The notes beneath the pieces were generated by a model. The model was not told where the DNA came from. It searched no databases and was given only the letters and a program-made list of their open reading frames with translations. This document shows positions 1-7,883 of a stretch of 10,586 nt of DNA, in pieces; position 1 is the stretch's first letter, and every line of letters starts with the position of its first letter. This stretch comes from Nitrospinota bacterium (GTDB lineage: Bacteria > UBA8248 > JACPRG01): contig JASLXW010000101.1 in the NCBI GenBank assembly GCA_030740135.1, positions 1-10,586 on the forward strand, read 5' to 3'. The translations under genes and the position numbers were made by a program.

Positions 1-144
1 GAGGCCCGCAAGCGCGGCCTCATCATCCGCCCGCTCGGCAGCTTCATCGTCCTCATGCCGCCGTTGGCGACGCCGGATGAGGTGTTGCGGGAGATCGTCC
101 GGACGACGCATGAGAGCATCCGGGCGGCGACGGAAACGAACTGA
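1..144 (+). CDS. bioA: Adenosylmethionine-8-amino-7-oxononanoate aminotransferase, C-terminal end (partial)
   Basis: The frame is open from the first base and ends at TGA 142-144, leaving the last 47 residues of a larger protein. They begin EARKRGLIIRPLGSFIVLMP. The ARxRGLIIRPLG..IVLMPPL pattern is typical of the C-terminus of class III PLP aminotransferases, and especially of BioA, which makes 7,8-diaminopelargonate from 7-keto-8-aminopelargonate. The catalytic lysine and most of the fold lie outside the window. The BioA call rather than another class III enzyme leans on bioD lying 0.9 kb downstream on the same strand. The next gene starts only 20 bases after the stop, so co-transcription is likely. 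Confidence 0.8.
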   Translation, partial: EARKRGLIIRPLGSFIVLMPPLATPDEVLREIVRTTHESIRAATETN

Positions 145-164
145 AAAAATCCCAGGAGGGTTTC

Positions 165-1797
<1,633 letters not shown>

Positions 1798-1866
1798 GGA
1801 GGGACCGGCGGGTGCGAGGGCGCGTCGTTCAAAAACCGTCCCCCCCTCCCCCCGCGATTTTCGTCT

Positions 1867-3042
1867 CTACCCTTTCAACTCCCCCGTCACCTTCGCCATT
1901 CGGTCCACCGCCTTTTCCAGCTCGTCCATCGATTGGGCGAAGCACAGGCGCAGATAGCCCTCCCCGCCGGGGCCGAAGCCGCTTCCGGGGACCGTAGACA
2001 CGCCGCCTTTTTCAAGGAGCGTCTTCGCGAATTCCAGCGAGCTCAGCCCCGTGCCTTCGATGTTGGGGAACAGGTAAAAGGCCCCCTTCGGGTTGGGGCA
2101 GCGGACGCCGGGGAGCTCGTTCAGGTTCTTCACCATGAAGTCCCGGCGCTGCTGGTACGACGAGACCATCTCGTCTAGAACGTCCTGCTGCTGGTTGTTG
2201 TAGCCTTCCACGCACGCAAGCTGGGCGAAGGAGTTCGGGTGGGTGTTGGTGTAGAGGTTCAGCTTCGTCATCTCCGTGATGATGTCGGCGGGTCCGGCGG
2301 CGTAGCCGATGCGCCAGCCCGTCATGGCGAAGGTCTTCGAAGCCGCGTTGATCGTGATCGTGCGCTCGGCCATGCCGGGCAGGGTCGCCGGGCTGACGTG
2401 CTCGCCCTCGTAGAGGATGAGTTCGTACACCTCGTCCGAGAACAGGAGGATGTCCCTTTCCCGGACTAGGTCGCAGATCCCTTCGAGCGCCTCCCGGTCG
2501 ATGACGCCGCCGGTGGGATTGCTGGGCGAGTTGATGAGCAGGACCTTCGTCTTGTCGTTGATGTGGGGCTCGACGAGGGCCCGCGCGGCCATGAAGCCGC
2601 CGGTTTCCGTGATCGGGTAATACGCGGGCGTCGCCGCCGCGAGTTGGACGATGGAGGTGTACTGGGGCCAGCCGGGGGAAGGGAGGAGGACCTCCTCGCC
2701 GGGGTTCACCGTGGCCTGGACGGCCTCGTAGAGCGCGCCCGTCCCGCCCGGCGTGATGACGATTTGGTTCTCGGGGTTGATCTCGATGCCGTTCTCGCGC
2801 CGGAGCTTGTCGGCCAGGGCCTTGCGGAGCTCGGGGATCCCCGCGAACGACGTGTAGTGGGTGAACCCGCTGTCCAGGGCGGCCTTGCAGGCGTCCACGA
2901 TGTAAGCGGGGGTGTCGAAGTCGGGCTCCCCGACTTCCAGTCGAACGACGTCTTTCATCTTCGCGGCGATCTCGAAGATCTCCCGGATGGGCGAAACGCC
3001 GAGCTGTTGAACCCTGTCCGAGAGAAATGAGCGTCCGGTCAC
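1867..3042 (-). CDS. Class I/II PLP-dependent aminotransferase (aspartate/aromatic aminotransferase-like)
   Basis: This is a 391-residue fold-type I aminotransferase of normal length. Visible landmarks are LEVGEPDFDTP (35-45), the TPGGTGALYEA cofactor loop (97-107), NSPSNPTGG (171-179, Asn175), SDEVYELILY (202-211, Asp203 and Tyr206), the PLP lysine in SKTFAMTGWRIGY (Lys236), and YLRLCFA with the carboxylate-binding Arg365. All key residues are present, so it should be active. The overall pattern fits the Iγ group (Thermus/Bacillus-type AspAT and relatives). The amino donor and keto acid cannot be read from sequence; aspartate, aromatic or alanine/valine specificity are all possible. The start is GTG at 3042, supported by AGGAGG (complement of 3051-3056) 8 bases upstream. 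It lies downstream of the decarboxylase-family gene on the same strand, but a candidate promoter of its own sits in the gap. Confidence 0.93.
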   Translation of the reverse strand: MTGRSFLSDRVQQLGVSPIREIFEIAAKMKDVVRLEVGEPDFDTPAYIVDACKAALDSGFTHYTSFAGIPELRKALADKLRRENGIEINPENQIVITPGGTGALYEAVQATVNPGEEVLLPSPGWPQYTSIVQLAAATPAYYPITETGGFMAARALVEPHINDKTKVLLINSPSNPTGGVIDREALEGICDLVRERDILLFSDEVYELILYEGEHVSPATLPGMAERTITINAASKTFAMTGWRIGYAAGPADIITEMTKLNLYTNTHPNSFAQLACVEGYNNQQQDVLDEMVSSYQQRRDFMVKNLNELPGVRCPNPKGAFYLFPNIEGTGLSSLEFAKTLLEKGGVSTVPGSGFGPGGEGYLRLCFAQSMDELEKAVDRMAKVTGELKG

Positions 3043-3050
3043 GGATTGCG

Positions 3051-3056
3051 CCTCCT
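3051..3056 (-). promoter_or_regulatory. Ribosome binding site fixing the GTG start of the aminotransferase
   Basis: On the minus strand AGGAGG lies 8 bases before GTG 3042-3040. No ATG occurs nearby in frame, and the conserved family sequence begins soon after this GTG, so the site decides the start. Confidence 0.7.
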
Positions 3057-3126
3057 GGTGCGTGCAAGTTGCGGAGAAATCCCCGGATGGGGCGAAAAAC
3101 CAACGGGTCTTTTGAGTGCGGGGTCC

Positions 3127-3155
3127 TTTATAACAGGGCCGGGCCGGGATGAGAA
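3127..3155 (-). promoter_or_regulatory. Candidate sigma70-type promoter for the aminotransferase
   Basis: Read on the minus strand, TTCTCA (3155-3150, 4/6 to TTGACA) is followed after 17 bases by TATAAA (3132-3127, 5/6 to TATAAT). Transcription would start near 3120, giving a leader of about 78 bases before the GTG. The AT-rich box stands out in GC-rich surroundings. The gap would let the aminotransferase be expressed separately from the decarboxylase-family gene upstream. This is only a consensus match. Confidence 0.4.
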
Positions 3156-3261
3156 CCCCGCGTCCTGTAAGCGGGGGGCCGGGGGGGGGCTTGCGTGCCG
3201 GCCAAGCTGCGGATGAGGGCCCTCGTGCTTATCACAACCTGGTCGGCGCATACGATCTGTG

Positions 3262-3327
3262 AGCTGTAGCGCGGGTTGGTTGATCCTCAGCCTCCGCCGG
3301 GTTTCGATTCGGCGCGGCGCTACAGCT
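3262..3327. repeat. 11-bp perfect inverted repeat with nested hairpin at the end of the decarboxylase-family gene
   Basis: The arm AGCTGTAGCGC at 3262-3272 is exactly matched by GCGCTACAGCT at 3317-3327, with a 44-base interior. Inside it, CGCCG (3295-3299) and CGGCG (3310-3314) can form a second small stem. The right arm covers the stop codon of the minus-strand gene (TAG, complement of 3320-3322), so on that transcript the structure would form right at the end of translation. There is no T-tract on either strand, so it is not a textbook intrinsic terminator. It could be a Rho-associated or mRNA-stabilising 3' structure, a copy of a dispersed palindromic repeat, or chance. Confidence 0.45.
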
Positions 3328-4312
3328 TCCAGGCCTCGGCCGTGTTGGGGGCGAAGAGCTCCTCGACGGCGATTTGCCTCGACGTCAGGCCCTGCTCCCG
3401 GGCGTATTGGCAGAAGGTCTCGAGGGTCTTGCGGTTGGCTTCGATCCCGTAAGGCCAGAAGTCTTCGCCCATGACCCGGCGGGTGTCGTCAATCTCAGCG
3501 ACCTGCCAGGGCAGCATCGTGATGAGCCAGCCCGGGTCTCCCAGGGCGCGCTCCACCTCCCGCTTCGCCGCCTGGAAGGCCTGAAGGAGGCTCTGAGCCA
3601 GCCAGGGGTTGTTCTCGTGAACGTCCCGGCGCAGGACGAGCGTGTGCATGATGGGGAACAGGCCCGTGCGGCGGAAATAGTCCTGCTCGGCGGCGCGGAA
3701 ATCGGGGAAGAGCCGCTTCACGCGCGGGTCCCCGGCTTCGAAGGCGGAAGGGGGGTGCGCGCAGAACAGGGCGTCCACCTCTCCCTCGCGAAGCGCCCGG
3801 TTCAGGGTGTCGTGTTCGGGGATCGACTCCAGGCGGATCGAGGCGGGAAGGTCGAGGGCGACGCGCTCCTTCCTTCCGGGGACTTCCTGGCCTCCGGCCA
3901 CCCAGAGGACGTCTTCCGGCGCGACGCCGTATTCGTGGTGGAGCAGCCCCCGCATCCAGACGCAGGCCGTCATGGCGTACTCGGGAATCCCGATGCGGCG
4001 GCCTTTCAGGTCTTCCGGGCGCTCGATTCCGTTCTCGGCGCAGATGAAGATCCCCGAGTGCCGGAAGACCCGGGACGGAAAGATCGGAACGCCGATGAAG
4101 GGCGATTCTCCTTTGCCGGTGAGGGTCGTGTGGGCGCCCAGGGACATCTCCGAGGCGTCGAACTCCTGATACTGGCACATGCGCCAGAAGATCTCGGCTA
4201 CGTGAAGGTTCAGCCAGTTCAGCTCAACGCCGTCGATGGGCGCGCTGCCGTCGGCGACGGCCCGGGTCCGGTCCGAGATGTGGCAGGCAAGGGTCAGTCG
4301 CAGTCTGGTCAT
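3320..4312 (-). CDS. 4,5-dihydroxyphthalate decarboxylase family protein
   Basis: The protein has 330 residues when started at ATG 4312. It matches the 4,5-dihydroxyphthalate decarboxylase (Pht5/OphD-like) family, whose fold resembles periplasmic substrate-binding proteins of the NMT1 type. Recognisable blocks are LRLTLACHISDRTRAVADG (4-22), AEIFWRMCQYQEFDASEMSL (39-58), FIGVPIFPSRVFRHSGIFI (72-90), and DLKGRRIGIPEYAMTACVWM followed by RG (101-122). No signal peptide is visible in this form, so it is probably cytoplasmic. A longer frame extends to 4498, but that stretch (MSTIDSGPAAKS...) is low-complexity and runs across a candidate promoter. The 4312 start is backed by the family N-terminus and by GAGGAA about 10 bases upstream. 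No other phthalate-pathway gene is present, and many members lack a proven activity, so the true reaction is open. A 277-base gap separates it from the downstream aminotransferase. Confidence 0.85.
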   Translation of the reverse strand: MTRLRLTLACHISDRTRAVADGSAPIDGVELNWLNLHVAEIFWRMCQYQEFDASEMSLGAHTTLTGKGESPFIGVPIFPSRVFRHSGIFICAENGIERPEDLKGRRIGIPEYAMTACVWMRGLLHHEYGVAPEDVLWVAGGQEVPGRKERVALDLPASIRLESIPEHDTLNRALREGEVDALFCAHPPSAFEAGDPRVKRLFPDFRAAEQDYFRRTGLFPIMHTLVLRRDVHENNPWLAQSLLQAFQAAKREVERALGDPGWLITMLPWQVAEIDDTRRVMGEDFWPYGIEANRKTLETFCQYAREQGLTSRQIAVEELFAPNTAEAWKL

Positions 4313-4399
4313 CGCGGGGGGGTTCCTCGGCGAAACGGATAAAAGGTCGTCACCGGAAGATGCGGACCGCTTCCGGCGGCCGGAAAACAAGATGGATGG

Positions 4400-4405
4400 A
4401 TTATA
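4400..4405 (-). promoter_or_regulatory. Candidate -10 box for the decarboxylase-family gene
   Basis: A perfect TATAAT is read on the minus strand from 4405 to 4400. No convincing -35 hexamer sits 16-18 bases upstream, so an activator may be needed or the match may be chance. Transcription would begin near 4393, about 80 bases before ATG 4312. This is another reason to prefer that start over one at 4498. Confidence 0.35.
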
Positions 4406-4432
4406 CATGAGGTGTTTCGGTGTGCGGCCGTT

Positions 4433-4446
4433 ATCCCCTGGGGGAT
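4433..4446. promoter_or_regulatory. Short palindrome in the divergent promoter region (possible operator)
   Basis: ATCCCC and GGGGAT face each other across a TG centre. The site lies between the minus-strand TATAAT at 4400-4405 and the plus-strand TTGACA at 4492, where a regulator of either divergent gene could bind. G/C runs are common here, so support is weak. Confidence 0.25.
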
Positions 4447-4491
4447 GAGCGCGGCGAATCCCCGATTTTGCGGCGGGTCCCGAATCTATCG

Positions 4492-4521
4492 TTGACATCC
4501 CCCCGGGGGGCGGGATACATT
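4492..4521 (+). promoter_or_regulatory. Candidate promoter for the scpA-scpB-rluB cluster, with a C6G6 palindrome in the spacer
   Basis: A perfect TTGACA (4492-4497) is followed after 18 bases by TACATT (4516-4521, 4/6 to TATAAT). The spacer contains CCCCCCGGGGGG at 4499-4510, a perfect 12-base palindrome. The predicted start is near 4528, some 38 bases before the scpA ATG. It is the only good promoter-like match just ahead of a five-gene run whose junctions overlap or nearly touch. Confidence 0.5.
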
Positions 4522-4565
4522 CCTTTGAAGCAGCCGGTTGGCCATCCGAGCGCGATAGAGGAAGA

Positions 4566-5297
4566 ATGACTTACAAAGTCCGTCTGGAAATCTTCGAAGG
4601 CCCCCTCGATCTTCTCCTCCACCTGATCCGCGAGAACCAGGTCAACATCTACGACATCCCGATCGCCCGCATCACCGATCAGTATCTCGATTATCTGAAG
4701 TTCATGAAGACGCTGAACATCGAGGTGGCGGGCGAGTTTCTCGTGATGGCCGCAACGCTCACGCACATCAAGTCGCGGATGCTGCTCCCCTGTGTGGATG
4801 AAGAAGCCGTGGAGGAGGAAGACCCGCGCCGGGAGCTGGTGGACCGCCTGCTCGAATACCGGCGGTTCAAGGAAATCGCCGGCGTGCTCCAGGAGCGCGA
4901 GGCGATCCATGGGGGGATCCACCGGCGCGCCCTTTCGCCGGATTCGGTCTCGATGCCGGACGAGCCGGTCCCGGCCGAGACCTTCCTGGGAGAGGTGGGC
5001 ATTTTCGATCTACTCAAGGCGTTCGAGAACATTATGCGCCGGATCGGCGACATGGGCCGCCACGAGATCGAAGTGGACGAGATGGAGCTCGACGAGCGGT
5101 TGACGTTCGTTCTGAATCGCGTCCGGTCCGAAGGGACGACCTTCACCGCGTTGTTCGAGCGGATGGCCCGGCGGATCGAGATCACGTCCACCTTCCTGGC
5201 GATGCTCGAGCTCATCCGCCAGCGGCTGATCCGGGTCCGGCAGAACGGAATCCACGGCGCCATCTACATCTACCCGGAGGCCGCCGGAAATGACTGA
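4566..5297 (+). CDS. scpA: Segregation and condensation protein A
   Basis: This is the kleisin subunit of the bacterial Smc-ScpAB condensin, bridging the Smc heads and binding ScpB. The protein has 243 residues, normal for ScpA. The N-terminal motif EIFEGPLDLLLHLI (8-21) and the following stretch NIYDIPIARITDQYL (27-41) are hallmark sequences. So is the helix NIEVAGEFLVMAATLTHIKS (51-70) with RMLLP directly after it, which forms the Smc-contacting region. An acidic linker follows (about 78-90). The C-terminal winged helix ends in RQNGIHGAIYIYPE. The GAGGAAG ribosome site (4558-4564) is unusually close to the ATG. The last 8 bases overlap the start of scpB, the typical ScpA-ScpB pairing. Confidence 0.97.
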   Translation: MTYKVRLEIFEGPLDLLLHLIRENQVNIYDIPIARITDQYLDYLKFMKTLNIEVAGEFLVMAATLTHIKSRMLLPCVDEEAVEEEDPRRELVDRLLEYRRFKEIAGVLQEREAIHGGIHRRALSPDSVSMPDEPVPAETFLGEVGIFDLLKAFENIMRRIGDMGRHEIEVDEMELDERLTFVLNRVRSEGTTFTALFERMARRIEITSTFLAMLELIRQRLIRVRQNGIHGAIYIYPEAAGND

Positions 5298-5820
5298 TCG
5301 GAATCCGGAGGACGTGAAGGCGATCATCGAGACCTTGCTCTTCGTGTCGGAGGAGCCCGTCCGGATCAAGGACCTGGTCGAGATGTTCGGCGGCCGGCTG
5401 GACGCGGAGGGCGTGGAAGCCGCCCTGTCGGAGATCGAGGCCGAGTATGAGGGGCGGGTCCTTCAGGTCCGGCGGGTCGGCGGCGGATGCCGGCTGGCGA
5501 CGCGGCCCCAATACGGCGGGTGGGTGAAGCGATACCTGAAGCGGACGACGCAGTCCCGCCTGTCGCCGGCCGCGCTCGAAACCCTCGCGGTCGTGGCCTA
5601 CCGCCAGCCCGTGACCCGGGCGGAGCTCGAGGAATTGCGCGGCCTGGATTGCAGCGGCGTCCTGCATACGCTGATGGAGCGGGAGCTGGTCCGCATCGTC
5701 GGCCGCCGCAAGGTCGTGGGACGGCCGCTGGCGTACGGAACGACCCCCCGATTTCTGGAACATTTCGGTATCCATTCCATCCAGGATTTGCCGAAGCCCG
5801 GAGAAGTGTCGAGCGCCTGA
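5290..5820 (+). CDS. scpB: Segregation and condensation protein B
   Basis: The partner of ScpA, a dimer of tandem winged helices that stabilises the kleisin in the Smc complex. It has 176 residues, slightly short but within family range. The first winged helix holds IIETLLFVSEEPVRIKDLVE (12-31). The second holds ALETLAVVAYRQPVTRAELE (95-114) followed by ELRG. The signature GRPLAYGTTPRFLEHFG is at 144-160. GGAGG about 5276-5280, inside the end of scpA, serves as the ribosome site, so translation is probably coupled. The stop codon shares one base with the ATG of the next gene (TGATG). Confidence 0.97.
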   Translation: MTDRNPEDVKAIIETLLFVSEEPVRIKDLVEMFGGRLDAEGVEAALSEIEAEYEGRVLQVRRVGGGCRLATRPQYGGWVKRYLKRTTQSRLSPAALETLAVVAYRQPVTRAELEELRGLDCSGVLHTLMERELVRIVGRRKVVGRPLAYGTTPRFLEHFGIHSIQDLPKPGEVSSA

Positions 5821-6551
5821 TGCGACTAGTTAAATGGCTGGCGGGCGCGGGCGCGGCCTCCCGCCGCGGCGCGGGCGAATTGGTCCTGGCCGGCCGGGTG
5901 AAGGTCAACGGACGGTCGGTCAAAGAACCGTGGCTTGACGTGGACCCTTCCGCGGACCGGGTGCACCTGGACGGCAAGCCCGTCCGGCCCCCGCGGCCCG
6001 GCGTGACCCTCCTCCTGTACAAGCCGCGCGGCGTTGTCACGACGCGGCGCGATCCGCAAGGCCGGGCCACCGTGTACGATTTCCTCAAGGGCGTCAAGGC
6101 CCCGGTCCAGCCGGTGGGGCGGCTGGACTATGACGCCGACGGGGTTCTCCTCTTGACGACCGATGGGGTGCTGGCCCACCGCCTCACGCACCCCCGGTAC
6201 GGCGTCGAACGGACCTACCGCGCGAAGGTGCGGGGATTGCCGGACGAGCGCGCGCTCAGGCGATTGGCCCGGGGGGTCGAGCTGGACGACGGTCCGGGGG
6301 TCGCCGAGAACGTCCGGCTGGACGGCCGCCTGTCGCGGGCCGCCTGGCTGCGGCTCACGGTCCGGGAAGGGAGAAGCCACTTGGTGAAACGGATGTGCGA
6401 AGCCGTGGGTCACCCGGTTCTGAAGCTGCGCCGGGTCCGCTTCGGGGGCCTCTCCCTGGCGGGGCTCAAGTCGGGAGAGTGGCGATATTTGAAGGACCCG
6501 GAAGTCAAAGGGTTGCGCCGGATGACGGGGATGGAGAGGCCGAAGCGGTGA
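5820..6551 (+). CDS. rluB: 23S rRNA pseudouridine synthase (RluB/RsuA family)
   Basis: The protein has 243 residues when started at the ATG that overlaps the scpB stop. An upstream extension in the same frame lies wholly within scpB and is not family-like. The N-terminal S4 RNA-binding domain (about 1-50) reads RLVKWLAGAGAASRRGAGEL (2-21) and then GRVKVNG. The catalytic motif GRLDYDADGVLLLTTDG (100-116) carries the nucleophilic Asp103. KPRGVVTTRRDP (68-79) and VREGRSHLVKRMCEAVGHPV near the C-terminus are also family features. RluB modifies U2605 of E. coli 23S rRNA; RluE/RluF/RsuA paralogues target other sites. The scpB-rluB neighbourhood is common in bacteria and favours RluB. Its final bases overlap the GTG of the next gene. 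Confidence 0.93.
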   Translation: MRLVKWLAGAGAASRRGAGELVLAGRVKVNGRSVKEPWLDVDPSADRVHLDGKPVRPPRPGVTLLLYKPRGVVTTRRDPQGRATVYDFLKGVKAPVQPVGRLDYDADGVLLLTTDGVLAHRLTHPRYGVERTYRAKVRGLPDERALRRLARGVELDDGPGVAENVRLDGRLSRAAWLRLTVREGRSHLVKRMCEAVGHPVLKLRRVRFGGLSLAGLKSGEWRYLKDPEVKGLRRMTGMERPKR

Positions 6552-7873
6552 GGGGCGCGGTCCGGGCGCGGATGGCCCTCGTTCTGTGGGCGGCGGCCCT
6601 GTGCGCGCCGCTCCCGCCCGCTTTTGTCGGGGCCCAGGATGAGGAGGCCCTGTACCGCCGGGCGTGGTCCGCCATGCGGCAGGGGCGGACGGCCGAGGCG
6701 GAATCCATCCTGGAGGCTGTGCGCAAGGCGCGTCCGGAGGACCCCCGCCCGTACCTGGGCCTGGGCGACCTCTCTTTTTCCCGGCGGGAATACGCCCGCA
6801 GCATGCAGCTTTATGGAAAGGCCCTGACGCTTTCGCCCTCGGACGTGCGGATCATCGTGGGCCTGGGGAAGTGGTCCTTTTTCGCCGGCGACCTGGAAGG
6901 GGCCCGGCGAAGGCTGCGCGCCGCGCTGGCCCGAAACCCGGACGACGCCGAGGCCCGGGCCTTTCTGACCTATCTGGGCGTCCCGGTGAATTGGCCGAAA
7001 GAAGTCGGCCGGGCCGCGCGGTCGCAGGGGATCACCCGGGGCGACATGGCGGGCATCCTGGCCGCGCACATGGCCGATTTGAAAGGACTCCGGGAGAGTC
7101 CCTTCACCGAGGTCTTGACCGACATCGGCGCTCATTGGGCGAAGGACGCCATCCTGAACGCCGTCAGAAAGGGGTGGATGGCCTCCCGGCCGGACCACAC
7201 CTTCGGGCCCGGCGAGCCTTTTCATCGGGTGCAGCTCGCGGAGGTGGTGTATAATATTTTCCAAGGCGCGGGCGTGAAGGTGGAGGGCGACTTTGGCGCG
7301 CGCCGCCCGATCGATATGGCGGCCCGGGGGATCGACTGGAGCATCCCGAACCAGATCACGATTTTGCGCATCCTGATGACCCCGTTCTTCATCGGGTTTC
7401 TGGTTTACGGGATGAAGGTCCCGGCCCTGTTCGTTTTTTGCCTGTCCGGGATTTCCGACGCGCTGGACGGCCTGATTGCCCGCCGGTATCACCAGACGAC
7501 GGAGTTGGGGGCCCTTCTGGACCCGCTGGCCGACAAAATCCTGCTCACCGCTTCCTTTTGGGTTCTTTCCTTAATGGGCGTCCTGCCGGTCTGGTTGACG
7601 ATCCTGGTCGTCAGCCGGGACGCGATGATCGTGAGCGGGGCGTTGTTTCTCCGGAGCATCCAGGGACAGTCCGTGATGGCGCCGAGTTTTCTCGGCAAGG
7701 TCACCACCTGCCTCCAGCTGGCCACCACTTTTTGGGCGCTCCTGTTCTATTTTTTCCAAGAAACGCAGGCCCCCTACCTTTCGGGTCTTTCCTTCGCGGC
7801 CGCTATCGTTACGTTTGTCTCCGGCATTCACTATCTCCTGAGATTCATGCGGCGGGTGGGCGAGTCCTCCTGA
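6548..7873 (+). CDS. pgsA: Apparent fusion: signal peptide, TPR repeats, SLH-like domain, CDP-alcohol phosphatidyltransferase (PgsA-like)
   Basis: One uninterrupted frame of 441 residues starts at GTG 6548. GGAGAGG (6533-6539) lies 8 bases upstream and the start overlaps the rluB stop. Residues 1-29 look like a signal peptide: Arg-rich start, hydrophobic LVLWAAALCA, likely cut after VGA. Residues 33-134 carry about three TPR-like repeats. Residues 158-240 resemble an S-layer homology domain (GITRGDMAGILA, DIGAHWAKDAI, DHTFGPGEPFHR). From 264 on comes a membrane protein with the intact CDP-alcohol phosphotransferase motif: D304xxD307G308xxA311R312, G321, D325, D329. That domain should make phosphatidylglycerophosphate from CDP-diacylglycerol and glycerol-3-phosphate; another CDP-alcohol substrate is possible. 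The stand-alone enzyme is usually about 180-190 residues, so the N-terminal 250 are extra. A lost stop codon, a sequencing indel or internal initiation at 7316 could also explain it. Confidence 0.88.
   Translation: MRGAVRARMALVLWAAALCAPLPPAFVGAQDEEALYRRAWSAMRQGRTAEAESILEAVRKARPEDPRPYLGLGDLSFSRREYARSMQLYGKALTLSPSDVRIIVGLGKWSFFAGDLEGARRRLRAALARNPDDAEARAFLTYLGVPVNWPKEVGRAARSQGITRGDMAGILAAHMADLKGLRESPFTEVLTDIGAHWAKDAILNAVRKGWMASRPDHTFGPGEPFHRVQLAEVVYNIFQGAGVKVEGDFGARRPIDMAARGIDWSIPNQITILRILMTPFFIGFLVYGMKVPALFVFCLSGISDALDGLIARRYHQTTELGALLDPLADKILLTASFWVLSLMGVLPVWLTILVVSRDAMIVSGALFLRSIQGQSVMAPSFLGKVTTCLQLATTFWALLFYFFQETQAPYLSGLSFAAAIVTFVSGIHYLLRFMRRVGESS
7316..7873 (+). other. pgsA: Possible internal start giving a stand-alone PgsA of normal size
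   Basis: An in-frame ATG at 7316 (residue 257 of the long frame) begins MAARGIDWSIPNQITILRI, which resembles a genuine PgsA N-terminus: a short polar lead, then the N-Q-I-T-I-L-R-I stretch. Translation from here gives 185 residues, the usual length of the enzyme. No Shine-Dalgarno sequence lies immediately upstream (the nearest GGAGG is about 30 bases away), which argues against efficient independent initiation. The entry is an alternative reading of part of the long frame, not an extra gene. Confidence 0.35.
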
Positions 7874-7877
7874 GGAG
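7872..7877 (+). promoter_or_regulatory. Ribosome binding site fixing the TTG start of the permease
   Basis: GAGGAG lies 6 bases before TTG 7884-7886 and overlaps the TGA stop of the preceding gene. No ATG is available in frame before the first membrane segment. Confidence 0.65.
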
Positions 7878-7883
7878 CGTTCC

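Noticed and set aside
1798..1866. Bidirectional terminator between bioD and the aminotransferase
   Set aside because: Only weak GGGAC/GTCCC pairing with bulges is possible; no convincing stem with a T-tract on either strand.
2012..3103. 363-codon minus-strand frame over the aminotransferase
   Set aside because: Low-complexity Arg/His/Gly-rich shadow of the aminotransferase gene.
3265..3325. Possible tRNA-like element (GGGTTTCGATTCGG resembles a T-arm)
   Set aside because: No acceptor stem, D-arm or anticodon arm of proper size could be fitted; the pairing present is better described as the inverted repeat.
4313..4498. N-terminal extension of the decarboxylase-family gene to a start at 4498
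   Set aside because: The extra 62 residues are unlike the family, the segment spans a minus-strand TATAAT, and ATG 4312 begins the conserved N-terminus with a plausible ribosome site.
5487..5819. Upstream extension of the rluB frame
   Set aside because: It overlaps scpB in another frame and has no family similarity; the S4 domain begins at ATG 5820.
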